DNA of 36,218 nucleotides from CAZHHH01 sp964532085 (lineage in GTDB: Bacteria > Bacteroidota > Bacteroidia > Bacteroidales > Marinilabiliaceae), in the NCBI GenBank assembly GCA_964532085.1, contig CAZHHH010000012.1, positions 1-36,218 of the forward strand, written 5' to 3'. A model generated the notes under the pieces. That model saw only the letters and a program-made list of their open reading frames with translations, made no database searches and was not told the origin of the DNA. The translations under genes were made by a program, and so were the position numbers. Positions within the stretch are counted from its first letter, which is position 1; every line of letters starts with the position of its first letter. Below, piece after piece: positions 25,799 through 33,577 of the stretch.

Positions 25799-27262
25799 TT
25801 AATCTTGAAGGTTTAGTGCATAATATGCAACTTTGCCGTTGGGATAAATGCCAGATAAAAATAATCCATCATTTAAAACATTGATAACCTTACTTAAATC
25901 TTCTTCGCTGTTAATTGGAACTCGATTAGCAAGTGTAATAATATATCCTTCTTTTATGCCTGATTCTTTTATTTTTCCATCATTTATTTTTACTACTTTT
26001 AATCCATGTTTAATACCAAGTTTACTCTTCTCACTATCTGTAACTGGTTCGAAGTTGGCTCCTAAAATTGAAACTCGTTCTGAAAGCTTAACAATATCTG
26101 TATTGCCATGGATGTTACGTAAAGTTACGGCGAATTTTTGACTTTTTCCACCTCTTAATAATTCAATATTAACTTTATCGCCAGGACGATATCTGCTGAT
26201 ACGTTCTTGCAATTGTGGAACAGTGTTTACAGTCTCGCCATTTACTGAGATTATAACGTCTCCCTCTTTTATTCCAGCTTCCTCAGCACCACCGCCCTCC
26301 ATAACTCCTACTACATAAACACCTGTGGTGGTCTTTAGTTTTTTCTCTTTGATTAATTCATTGTCAATATTGCGAATATTAATACCTAATAAACCACGTT
26401 GCACCTCTCCATATTCAAGCAAGTCTGCTACTACCTTTTGAACTATGCTAACAGGAACAGCAAATGAATATCCTGTATATGAGCCTGTTTGTGATGCTAT
26501 GGCGGTGTTGATCCCCACTAAACGACCGGTTATGTCAACCAATGCGCCACCGCTATTACCTGGATTAACAGCAGCGTCTGTTTGGATAAATGATTCAATG
26601 CTCATTTTACCTAAAATCTGAATACTACGTGATTTTGCACTTACAATACCTGCTGTTACTGTAGAGGTTAAATTAAACGGATTTCCAACAGCTAAAACCC
26701 ATTCTCCTATACGTAAATCATCTGAATTACCATATTTCATATATTGTAAATCATTAGCTTCAATTTTTAATAGAGCAATATCAGTATTGGGATCTTTACC
26801 AATAACTTTTGCATCAAATGTGCGATTGTCATTTAAGGTAATGCCAATTTCTGTGGCATCTTTTATAACGTGATTGTTTGTCACAATATAACCATCTGCA
26901 CTGATTATTACGCCAGAGCCAGAACCCATAACTGGTTGTGAATGTTGCTCTCCATAGCCACGAGGACCAAAGAAAAATTCAAATAATGGATTGTCTGGAT
27001 AACTTTGTGTAGTGCGAGATTTACCCTTTGTTCTTACGTGAACGACACTATGAACTGAGCTTTCTGCTGCACCTGTTAAATCTGGATAAGAGCCTTGTTT
27101 ATTATATTGTGGGAGAGATGTATAGTAAGCTGCTGGTTTAGATTCAACTATAATCTCTTGTTTAGTAAATGAAGCAAATGCTTTGGTGAAAATAAAAATC
27201 GCCAAAAATGCACTAAATAGTGAAGTTAAAAACAGTGTTAAATAAAATCTTCTATTTTTCAT
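25799..27262 (-). CDS. DegP/HtrA family periplasmic serine protease
   Basis: Degrades or refolds damaged envelope proteins. The 487-residue protein has an N-terminal signal/anchor (about residues 6-29). The trypsin-like domain carries the triad His131 (VTNNHVI), Asp161 (NTDIALLKI) and Ser237 (PGNSGGAL). Two PDZ domains follow: about 290-380 (GLLGINIRNID, GGGAEEAGIKEGDVIISVNG) and about 400-487, ending ALNLQD. The linker FFFGPRGYGEQHSQPVMGSGSG before the protease core is the LA-loop position. Length and two-PDZ layout match DegP/DegQ. It lies 81 bases upstream of rpoD on the same strand, but rpoD has its own promoter. Regulation may involve the palindrome at 27366-27381. Confidence 0.95.
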   Translation of the reverse strand: MKNRRFYLTLFLTSLFSAFLAIFIFTKAFASFTKQEIIVESKPAAYYTSLPQYNKQGSYPDLTGAAESSVHSVVHVRTKGKSRTTQSYPDNPLFEFFFGPRGYGEQHSQPVMGSGSGVIISADGYIVTNNHVIKDATEIGITLNDNRTFDAKVIGKDPNTDIALLKIEANDLQYMKYGNSDDLRIGEWVLAVGNPFNLTSTVTAGIVSAKSRSIQILGKMSIESFIQTDAAVNPGNSGGALVDITGRLVGINTAIASQTGSYTGYSFAVPVSIVQKVVADLLEYGEVQRGLLGINIRNIDNELIKEKKLKTTTGVYVVGVMEGGGAEEAGIKEGDVIISVNGETVNTVPQLQERISRYRPGDKVNIELLRGGKSQKFAVTLRNIHGNTDIVKLSERVSILGANFEPVTDSEKSKLGIKHGLKVVKINDGKIKESGIKEGYIITLANRVPINSEEDLSKVINVLNDGLFLSGIYPNGKVAYYALNLQD

Positions 27263-27365
27263 ATTATTATTTTTTTAAAGGTTTACAAAATTACTTATTC
27301 AAATTATGTGCCTTTAAAAATCAATTAACAAAACTTAACAAGTGTGTTACTGAATGTAAAAAAGT

Positions 27366-27381
27366 GTTTAAAGCGCTTTAA
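27366..27381. promoter_or_regulatory. Perfect 16-base palindrome, possible operator
   Basis: TTTAAAGCGCTTTAAA is its own reverse complement. The AAGCGCTT core is like LacI/CcpA-family operators, but no such regulator is in the window. It lies about 105 bases upstream of the DegP-like start codon. Confidence 0.4.
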
Positions 27382-27462
27382 AAGAGACTAATACAAATTA
27401 ATAACAAATAATAGCCAATGTCAATTATAATTTGCCTTTTATACTGGAAAAGGTCAAAAGAA

Positions 27463-27485
27463 GAAAACTGAAAGCGATGCAGTGA
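27463..27485 (+). repeat. 23-base dispersed repeat, copy 2
   Basis: Identical to 6235-6257 except at two adjacent positions (GA instead of TG). It continues into GCTTGCCGAA, which resembles the TGAGC-GCCGAA element at 8941-8956. Confidence 0.6.
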
Positions 27486-27575
27486 GCTTGCCGAACTGTT
27501 GAAAGTTTATTTTGTGCTAACGCATCTTTCCACTCTCCACTTTCATCTTTCCACTGAATCTTATCTCCTTCCATA

Positions 27576-28514
27576 CTAGGAGAACAATTTCCCTTGATAT
27601 GTATCTCTATTTTTCAGCTCACGCTCTATTTTGCTGACTAATTCAAAGTTTTTTAATCCCCATTTAGGAGCGATTTGGAGGTGCTTAGGAGTTTCACTGG
27701 CGAATCTTTCTAAAACAATATTTGGTGAAATTATTTCGATAAATTTTACTACCAAATCAATATATTCATCAACTTTCCAAACTTTAAAATTTGTTGGATT
27801 TTTTAAATAATCTCTACCAAGCTGTGAACCTTTTACATATTGGAGTTGATGTAATTTTAAAAAATCTATGGGAAGTGCAGATAATCTTTCAGCATGTTCT
27901 AGCATATCATTGTCACTCTCGCCAGGCAATCCAAGTATCATATGCGAACCAACCGTTATATTATGAGAAGCTAATTTAATTATCATCTCTTCTGCCTCTT
28001 TATATGTATGCCCTCTATTAATTATTTCTAATGTCTTTTCGTTGGTTGATTCAATGCCTATTTCAATAACAAGATAGGTGCGCTCTTTTAATTCTGCGAA
28101 ATATTTAATCAACTGAACTGAAATGCAATCGGGGCGAGTTCCAATAATTAGGCCAATAACTTTTGGATGACTTAATGCCTCTTCATATAACTTTTTTAAT
28201 TTCGAGATTTCATCATAAGTATTTGTATATGATTGAAAATAAGCTAAATATTCCATATCGGGATATTTCTCTTTAAAAAAGTCTATTCCATTCTGAATTT
28301 GCTCTTTTACAGGTAAAGCTGGTTCACTATATCCTGGAATAAATGATTCATTATTACAAAATGTACATCCACCGCGACCTTTTAGTCCATCGCGATTGGG
28401 GCAAGTAAAACCTCCACTTACTGAAATTTTTTGAACTCGTTTTCCAAAATGATTCCTTATATAACTGCTATAATCGTTATATCTTCTACTGTGTCCCCAA
28501 ATGTATTTTGTCAT
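27576..28514 (-). CDS. Radical SAM protein of the YhcC/TIGR01212 type
   Basis: A 312-residue radical S-adenosylmethionine enzyme of unestablished reaction, related to the Elp3-like group. The cluster cysteines are Cys38, Cys50 and Cys53 (FTCPNRDG ... GGCTFCN), spaced C-x11-C-x2-C as in this family rather than the usual CxxxCxxC. Other family motifs are YFQSYTNTY, GLIIGTRPDCIS, YLVIEIGIESTNEKTLE, INRGHTYKEAEEMI, GSHMILGLPGES and DFLKLHQLQYVKGSQL. Length fits. A clear AAGGAGA (minus strand, 28526-28520) lies 5 bases before the ATG, unusual here. Divergent from rsmE over 97 bases. Confidence 0.92.
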   Translation of the reverse strand: MTKYIWGHSRRYNDYSSYIRNHFGKRVQKISVSGGFTCPNRDGLKGRGGCTFCNNESFIPGYSEPALPVKEQIQNGIDFFKEKYPDMEYLAYFQSYTNTYDEISKLKKLYEEALSHPKVIGLIIGTRPDCISVQLIKYFAELKERTYLVIEIGIESTNEKTLEIINRGHTYKEAEEMIIKLASHNITVGSHMILGLPGESDNDMLEHAERLSALPIDFLKLHQLQYVKGSQLGRDYLKNPTNFKVWKVDEYIDLVVKFIEIISPNIVLERFASETPKHLQIAPKWGLKNFELVSKIERELKNRDTYQGKLFS

Positions 28515-28586
28515 TTCTATCTCCTTTACTTTGCAAAAATAGCTAATTATATAAATTCTATCTAATGATAAAAGATAATTTATAAC

Positions 28587-28594
28587 TAAATTTG
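28587..28594 (+). promoter_or_regulatory. Possible -7 element of rsmE
   Basis: TAAATTTG matches TAnnTTTG 17 bases before the rsmE ATG. No -33 TTG lies at the right distance. On the opposite strand a second match, TATTTTTG (28541-28534), could serve the yhcC-like gene. Confidence 0.3.
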
Positions 28595-28611
28595 AAGCAA
28601 ATATATATGTT

Positions 28612-29310
28612 ATGCAGTTATTTTACGAAAAAGAGATTGAAACAAACGGCGGAATTTTAAATCCAATTGAATCTAATCACTGTGTTAGAGTTTTGAGAAA
28701 TAAAGAGGGTGACATTATACATATTTTAGATGGAAAAGGCTCTCTTTTTGAGGCTAAAATTCAAGTTGCATCTTCAAAAAAATGTCAAGTTAAAATTGTT
28801 ACAAAAGAAACTCGTACTTTGCCAATTCCCAAGCTTCATATTGCTATTGCGCCAACAAAGAGCAATGATCGTATGGAGTGGTTTCTTGAAAAAGCTACAG
28901 AGATTGGTATTTATGAGGTAACACCTATAATTTGTCAAAACTCTGAGCGCAGAGTAGTAAAAAATGAGAGGTTGGAAAAAATTGTTATCTCTGCTATGAA
29001 ACAATCAAAAGATTACTGGAAACCAACTGTAAACGAACAGATGGATTTTAATGACTTTGTTAAAAGTGCACAATTTAAACAGAAATTTATTGCTCATTGC
29101 ATCTCTAATGATGAAAAACACCTTTTTGAAACATTGAAAAAAGATGAAGATATGTTTATTTTAATTGGTCCAGAGGGCGATTTTACTAAAGATGAAGTTG
29201 ATTTAGCTATTAATAACGGATTTGTGCCTATATCATTAGGTGAAAAGCGTTTAAGAACAGAAACTGCTGCTCTATTTGCTACATCAATATTTAATTTGAA
29301 AAATATATAG
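28612..29310 (+). CDS. rsmE: 16S rRNA (uracil1498-N3)-methyltransferase RsmE
   Basis: Methylates N3 of U1498 in the decoding centre of 16S rRNA using S-adenosylmethionine. The 232-residue protein has an N-terminal PUA-like domain (HCVRVLRNKEGDIIHILDGKG) and a C-terminal SPOUT knot. Knot motifs: ATEIGIYEVTPIICQNSER, AMKQSKDYWKPTV, LIGPEGDFTKDEVDLAI and SLGEKRLRTETAALFA. The last two form the SAM-binding knot and are nearly invariant in the family. Length is normal. It is the only plus-strand gene right of 24813 and is convergent with the Rrf2 gene, 39 bases away. Confidence 0.96.
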   Translation: MQLFYEKEIETNGGILNPIESNHCVRVLRNKEGDIIHILDGKGSLFEAKIQVASSKKCQVKIVTKETRTLPIPKLHIAIAPTKSNDRMEWFLEKATEIGIYEVTPIICQNSERRVVKNERLEKIVISAMKQSKDYWKPTVNEQMDFNDFVKSAQFKQKFIAHCISNDEKHLFETLKKDEDMFILIGPEGDFTKDEVDLAINNGFVPISLGEKRLRTETAALFATSIFNLKNI

Positions 29311-29349
29311 ATGATTTTGTAGAAAATTAAGATACTATTATCAACAAAA

Positions 29350-29748
29350 TCAGATATAGTCACTTAGTTTTCTACTCTCGAAAAAATCTTTTATTTCTAA
29401 AGTTACTTTAGTGGCAATATCTCCAAGAATACAGGCATGGAAAGGGCAAGTCTCAGTAGTTCCGGGACAGATATTTACTTCCATTTTGCCGTCAATGGTT
29501 TCATAAATATCTAATAAAGATATTTTTTCGGCAGGTTTTTTTAATGTAAACCCACCATTTGGACCTCTGTTTGATATCACTAGACCTTGTTTTGCCAAAT
29601 GTTGCATCACTTTAGCAACGTGGTGTCGTGAACTACAGATTTTCTCTGAAATTTCTGCAACATTTAAAACTTTATCACTTTGAGCTATTAAAACCATACT
29701 GTGAAGTCCTATTGATGCTGCTTCTGATAATGCTACAATATTTGCCAT
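29350..29748 (-). CDS. Rrf2 family transcriptional regulator with cysteine cluster
   Basis: A 132-residue winged-helix repressor. The helix-turn-helix (about 28-62) reads NVAEISEKICSSRHHVAKVMQHLAK-like sequence and the wing GLVISNRGPNGGFTL. Cys94, Cys101 and Cys106 (NICPGTTETCPFHAC) sit where IscR, NsrR and RsrR hold an iron-sulphur cluster, so it probably senses iron-sulphur status, nitric oxide or redox state. The spacing C-x6-C-x4-C differs from the usual C-x5-C-x5-C or C-x5-C-x7-C types. The target is unknown and no iron-sulphur or nitrosative gene adjoins it. TATATTTG on the minus strand (29781-29774) is a possible -7 element 26 bases before the start. Confidence 0.9.
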   Translation of the reverse strand: MANIVALSEAASIGLHSMVLIAQSDKVLNVAEISEKICSSRHHVAKVMQHLAKQGLVISNRGPNGGFTLKKPAEKISLLDIYETIDGKMEVNICPGTTETCPFHACILGDIATKVTLEIKDFFESRKLSDYI

Positions 29749-29815
29749 AAAATATAAATAAGGATAGTTTTTACAAATATAGAATTTTAAAACAAGTATT
29801 GAAAATTTTTGAATT

Positions 29816-31831
29816 TTAGCTCTTTTCTTTTAAAAGCTCTTTTAATTTGAACATCTCATCTCTATATTGTGCAGCTGTTATAAAATCTAGCTCCTTTGAA
29901 GCTTTTTCCATCGCTTTTTTACTATTCTCAATTGCTTTTTTCAACTTTGGTGCATCCATATATGCAATTACAGGGTCTGCCGCAAATACTCCACTTTCTG
30001 GCTCTACATACGCTTTGCTCTCTGCAGTTTCAATTTTTGCCCCTGGTATAACAGAGCCTTTCTTTCTAACGGCTTGTTGTGGTGTGATATTGTGTTTATC
30101 ATTATATGCTAACTGTTTTTCACGTCGATAATTTGTTGAATCAATTGTCTCTTGCATTGAGCGTGTGATTGTATCTGCAAACATTATAACTTTTCCATTC
30201 AGGTTTCTTGCAGCTCTACCTGCAGTCTGTGTTAATGATCGGGTTGAACGTAAAAAGCCTTCTTTGTCAGCATCTAAAATGACCACAAGTGAAACTTCAG
30301 GTAAATCTAATCCTTCACGCAGTAAGTTTACACCAACAATTACATCAAAAACTCCCTCTCGAAGTCCTTCCATAATTTTTACACGCTCAATTGTATCAAC
30401 ATCGGAGTGAATATATTCACATTTTATCCCCATTCTAATGAGGTAAGCGGACAGCTCTTCAGCCATTCTTTTAGTGAGTGTTGTAACTAATATTCGCTCA
30501 TTTTGTGGAACACGTTCCTGAATTTCATTGATTAATTCATCAATCTGATTCATTGATGGACGTACTTCTATTTGTGGATCGGGCAGACCTGTTGGGCGTA
30601 TGACTTGTTCAACAATTATACCCTCACTTTTTTCAATTTCATAGTCGGCAGGTGTAGCACTAACATATATAATGTCATTAACTATCTCTTCAAACTCTTC
30701 AAACTTCAGAGGGCGGTTGTCAATGGCTGCAGGTAGTCTAAATCCATACTCAACTAAGTTCTTTTTTCTGCTATAATCACCTCCATACATTGCTCTAATT
30801 TGTGGAAGAGTAACGTGACTTTCATCTACAACAGTGAGAAAGTCTTTTGGAAAATAATCTAATAAACAGAAAGGACGAGTACCAGGTTCACGACCATCAA
30901 AATAGCGGCTATAATTTTCTATTCCAGAGCAATATCCTAATTCGCGAATCATCTCTAAGTCGTAATTGACTCGTTGTTCAAGACGTTTAGCTTCGAGATG
31001 TTTGCCAATATCTTTCATATAAGCCAGATGCTCAACCAAGTCATCTTGTATCAATCTAATTGCATCTTGTGTTCGCTCTTTTGTTGTAACAAAAATATTG
31101 GCTGGATAGATTAAAAAACGTTGATAACTCTCTTTTTTGCTATTATCGAATGGGTCGAATGTCTCTATGGATTCAATTTCATCACCCCAAAAGATAACAC
31201 GACACGCTTCGTCAGAGTATGCAAGGAAAATATCAACAGTATCACCCTTTACACGGAAATTTCCACGGTCAAACTCAATTTCATTTCTAGAATATAAGCT
31301 TTCAACTAGATGACGAAGAAATTTATTTCTACCAATGTTATCGCCAACTTTCACTTCAATAACATTTGCGTGAAAATCTTCTGGATTTCCTATACCATAA
31401 ATGCACGAAACAGACGATACTACAATAACATCCCGTCGGCCAGAGAGTAGGGCAGAGGTGGTACTCAAACGAAGTTTCTCTATCTCATCGTTTATAGCTA
31501 AATCTTTTTCTATATATAAATCGCTTGTAGGAAGATATGCTTCTGGTTGATAATAATCATAGTATGAAACAAAATATTCAACCCTATTGTCTGGAAAAAA
31601 ATGTTTAAATTCACCATAAAGCTGAGCTGCCAATGTTTTATTGTGGCTCAACACCAAAGTAGGGCGATTAAGCTCTTGAACTACATTCGCAATAGTAAAT
31701 GTTTTTCCCGACCCAGTAACTCCCAAAAGTGTTTGATGCTTACTGCCGTGTTCAATACCTTCAACAAGCTGTTTTATTGCTTCTGGCTGATCTCCGGTGG
31801 GCACAAAGTCAGAAATGAGTTTGAATTTCAT
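29816..31831 (-). CDS. uvrB: Excinuclease ABC subunit B
   Basis: Damage-verifying helicase-like subunit of nucleotide excision repair. The 671-residue length is standard. Motifs in order: DFVPTGDQPEAI, Walker A GVTGSGKT (37-44), the damage-probing beta-hairpin YYDYYQPEAYLP, SRRDVIVVSSVSCIYGIG-like sequence, DESHVTLPQIRAMYGGD, RPTGLPDPQIEVRP, GVNLLREGLDLPEVSLV and TAGRAARN. The C-terminal UVR motif that binds UvrC is at about 630-665 (KAMEKASKELDFITAAQYRDEM). A TATTTTTG -7-like element (minus strand, 31865-31858) lies 26 bases before the start. No other uvr gene is adjacent. Confidence 0.97.
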   Translation of the reverse strand: MKFKLISDFVPTGDQPEAIKQLVEGIEHGSKHQTLLGVTGSGKTFTIANVVQELNRPTLVLSHNKTLAAQLYGEFKHFFPDNRVEYFVSYYDYYQPEAYLPTSDLYIEKDLAINDEIEKLRLSTTSALLSGRRDVIVVSSVSCIYGIGNPEDFHANVIEVKVGDNIGRNKFLRHLVESLYSRNEIEFDRGNFRVKGDTVDIFLAYSDEACRVIFWGDEIESIETFDPFDNSKKESYQRFLIYPANIFVTTKERTQDAIRLIQDDLVEHLAYMKDIGKHLEAKRLEQRVNYDLEMIRELGYCSGIENYSRYFDGREPGTRPFCLLDYFPKDFLTVVDESHVTLPQIRAMYGGDYSRKKNLVEYGFRLPAAIDNRPLKFEEFEEIVNDIIYVSATPADYEIEKSEGIIVEQVIRPTGLPDPQIEVRPSMNQIDELINEIQERVPQNERILVTTLTKRMAEELSAYLIRMGIKCEYIHSDVDTIERVKIMEGLREGVFDVIVGVNLLREGLDLPEVSLVVILDADKEGFLRSTRSLTQTAGRAARNLNGKVIMFADTITRSMQETIDSTNYRREKQLAYNDKHNITPQQAVRKKGSVIPGAKIETAESKAYVEPESGVFAADPVIAYMDAPKLKKAIENSKKAMEKASKELDFITAAQYRDEMFKLKELLKEKS

Positions 31832-31957
31832 CTATTAGTTTTTCTTTCTATTTAATACAAAAATAGAGTTAGTTTTATTAATGTGAAACATTTATATTTT
31901 AAATAATATTTTTAGGTTAAAGGGTGTTTTAATGTGTCCATTAAATCCATAAAATAT

Positions 31958-31994
31958 CGGTCGCCCACGTAGGGGCGCCCTACGTGGGCGACCG
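31958..31994. repeat. Perfect 37-base palindrome of the CGTAGGG family
   Basis: Arms of 17 bases (31958-31974 and 31978-31994; CGGTCGCCCACGTAGGG and its exact complement) surround a GCG loop. The centre matches the palindrome at 6183-6203 (CGTAGGG-GCN-CCCTACGTGG). It is far richer in G and C than its surroundings. Confidence 0.85.
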
Positions 31995-31997
31995 CTT

Positions 31998-32057
31998 TGT
32001 CCATTGTCCATTGCTCATTGTCCATTACTCATTGAAAATTGTTCATTGAAAATTGAT
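31998..32057 (+). repeat. CATTG array, third location
   Basis: Units TCCATTG, CTCATTG, TCCATTA, CTCATTG, TTCATTG followed by AAAATTG. It has the same composition as the arrays at 6259-6353 and 8880-9001 and again sits beside a CGTAGGG palindrome, as at 6171-6212. Confidence 0.75.
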
Positions 32058-32098
32058 TTCTTATGGTAATGGCACAAATGTATCAGAATCATTAGGAA

Positions 32099-32198
32099 NN
32101 NNNNNNNNNNNNNNNNNNNNNNNNNNNNNNNNNNNNNNNNNNNNNNNNNNNNNNNNNNNNNNNNNNNNNNNNNNNNNNNNNNNNNNNNNNNNNNNNNN
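32099..32198. other. Assembly gap 1 (100 N) with identical 55-base flanks
   Basis: Bases 32044-32098 and 32199-32253 are identical over 55 bases. The duplicated sequence contains the last codons of the pirin gene. Removing the N run and one copy gives a continuous sequence, so the gap is probably an unmerged contig overlap. Confidence 0.85.
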
Positions 32199-32215
32199 CA
32201 TTGAAAATTGATTTC

Positions 32216-33094
32216 TTATGGTAATGGCACAAATGTATCAGAATCATTAGGAATTTTTGGGAAAACAGAATAATCTTGATCTTGCCAAGCTTTTTTTGCT
32301 TTCTCAATTGTTTCCATACTTGAACTGATAAAATTCCAGAAAATAAAACGTTTTTCTTCAAATGGCTCACCTCCAAAGATATAAACTGTACTATTTGCTG
32401 CCATTTTAAAACTACAAAGCTGACTATCTTTTGCTATTAAAATATGTTTTGGCTCATATTTATATCCATCAGCTTCTACATTACCCTCTAAAATATAAAG
32501 AGCACTTTCACCAAATAGATGTGCACCAATGTCAATTGTTGCTTCTTCTTTGTTTTTTATCTCTAAAAAGTATAACGGACTGTAAACTGGCACTGGCGAT
32601 TTTTTTCCAAATGCCTCACCAGCTATAAGTTTAATATTTGCGTTATCAATTTGCCATTCAGGTATTGATTTTTCTTCAATATGTGTGAATGTAGGTGGCA
32701 TATTTTCTAACTCTTTTGGTAGTGCAACCCAAATTTGCAACCCGTGAAGATGTTTATCATTCCCTCTAAGAAATTGGGGTGTACGTTCAGAATGGACAAC
32801 TCCTTTTCCTGCAGTCATCCAATTTACTGCACCTGGCTCAATAACAATATCAGACCCTAGACTATCCCTGTGGTGAATAGCGCCTGAAAAAAGATAGGTT
32901 AAAGTAGATAAACCTATATGTGGATGTGGACCAATATCTAAATTCTCATCAGACTTCATATCTGCCGGACCCATATGATCAATGAAAACAAAGGGGCCTA
33001 CAGACCTTTTTTGACGGAATGGCAAAAGACGACCTACCATAAAGTTACCAATGTTTGCGGCACGCTCTTCTATAATTAATTGTACGTTTGACAT
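32216..33094 (-). CDS. Pirin family protein
   Basis: A bicupin iron protein; bacterial pirins include quercetin dioxygenases and transcription-linked proteins, and the natural role is often unknown. The 292-residue protein has FRQKRSVGPFVFIDHMGPA, the metal ligands His57 and His59 (GPHPHIG) and His101 and Glu103 (GVVHSERTP), which align with human pirin His56, His58, His101 and Glu103. GAIHHRDSLG and WMTAGKGV are further signatures, and GGEPFEEKRFIFWNFISSS marks the C-terminal part. The stop lies just right of assembly gap 1, inside the duplicated flank, so the end of the gene is intact. Start chosen at the ATG that gives SNVQLIIEERAANIG. Confidence 0.93.
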   Translation of the reverse strand: MSNVQLIIEERAANIGNFMVGRLLPFRQKRSVGPFVFIDHMGPADMKSDENLDIGPHPHIGLSTLTYLFSGAIHHRDSLGSDIVIEPGAVNWMTAGKGVVHSERTPQFLRGNDKHLHGLQIWVALPKELENMPPTFTHIEEKSIPEWQIDNANIKLIAGEAFGKKSPVPVYSPLYFLEIKNKEEATIDIGAHLFGESALYILEGNVEADGYKYEPKHILIAKDSQLCSFKMAANSTVYIFGGEPFEEKRFIFWNFISSSMETIEKAKKAWQDQDYSVFPKIPNDSDTFVPLP

Positions 33095-33153
33095 AATCTA
33101 TTTTTTTGACAATATATGAAAAACAGTCAAATAAGCGAATTGTTTTTTATAAA

Positions 33154-33183
33154 AAAACCGCTTAGATTCAACTAAGCGGTTTT
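33154..33183 (-). terminator. Intrinsic terminator of the small cysteine protein gene
   Basis: Arms 33154-33165 (AAAACCGCTTAG) and 33172-33183 are exact complements with a 6-base loop. On the minus strand the stem runs into seven T (33157-33151). It lies 30 bases after the stop of the 77-residue gene and upstream of pirin. Confidence 0.85.
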
Positions 33184-33213
33184 ACGATACTCTTTGATTA
33201 AATAGATGTTTGT

Positions 33214-33447
33214 TTACATATAATGATATCTTTCTTTAATCTGTTCCATTGTTAAAGTTGAATTTGGTAATAAATCGTCAGGACATTTACCAAATGTTTC
33301 ACTTGAAATATAGCGTTTGCAAGTAGAATAATTCTCAAATCCAGCTTCACAATATTGTTTTTTATAAGCCTTTATTGTCATATTTTTATCTTTTAATATG
33401 CCATTAAATAAAGGACATTGCTCCGTATGTGGGCACAAATTATTCAT
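33214..33447 (-). CDS. Small conserved-looking cysteine-rich protein, function unknown
   Basis: A 77-residue protein with no signal peptide, so probably cytoplasmic. Cysteines are Cys5 and Cys11 (LCPHTEQCPLF), Cys33 (QYCEAG), Cys43 (STCKRY) and Cys55 (GKCPDD). The arrangement CPxxxxCPLF ... YC ... CxRY resembles small Bacteroidota proteins and cysteine modules that probably bind zinc or an iron-sulphur cluster; metal binding here is inference. The C-terminus continues LLPNSTLTMEQIKERY, likely a helix. It has its own terminator and lies between the pirin and tricorn genes, so it appears to be a single-gene unit. No function can be named. Confidence 0.75.
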   Translation of the reverse strand: MNNLCPHTEQCPLFNGILKDKNMTIKAYKKQYCEAGFENYSTCKRYISSETFGKCPDDLLPNSTLTMEQIKERYHYM

Positions 33448-33526
33448 AATAGATAAGTGTTAATATTAAAACCCCTTTAACGATAAAATTATCATAAGGT
33501 TATATTTTTGTAATGAAATTATATAA

Positions 33527-33562
33527 TAAAAGCTGATAAGAAATAGATCCTATCAGCTTTTA
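33527..33562 (-). terminator. Intrinsic terminator of the tricorn-like gene
   Basis: TAAAAGCTGATA (33527-33538) and its exact complement (33551-33562) enclose a 12-base loop. It begins 15 bases after the stop codon of the tricorn-like gene on the minus strand; its tail after the stem is AT-rich but has only short T runs. Confidence 0.65.
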
Positions 33563-33577
33563 TATTTATTGTGTTTA

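Larger units (their letters stand above)
27263..27575 (-). other. Intergenic region between degP-like and yhcC-like genes
   Basis: 313 bases with no ORF seen. It contains a -7-like element on the minus strand (CAAAATTA at 27286-27293 on the plus strand) without a well-placed -33, the palindrome at 27366-27381, the second copy of the 23-base repeat (27463-27485), and a CTTTCCACT-type T/C-rich repeat stretch (about 27527-27558). Confidence 0.55.
31832..32215. other. Intergenic region between uvrB and pirin genes, interrupted by an assembly gap
   Basis: Nominally 384 bases, of which 100 are N and 55 are a duplicated flank; true length after collapsing is about 229. It holds the -7-like element of uvrB, the palindrome at 31958-31994 and a CATTG array at 31998-32057. 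No ORF is credible here; apparent coding across the N run is an artefact. Confidence 0.6.

Noticed and set aside
32044..32253. The 55-base duplicates as real direct repeats or attachment sites
   Set aside because: Two unrelated sequences duplicated for exactly the same length, each around exactly 100 N, point to assembly and not to integration.
32092..32376. Open reading frame crossing the first N run
   Set aside because: It runs opposite to no evidence of its own, lies in another frame of the pirin gene and includes unknown bases.
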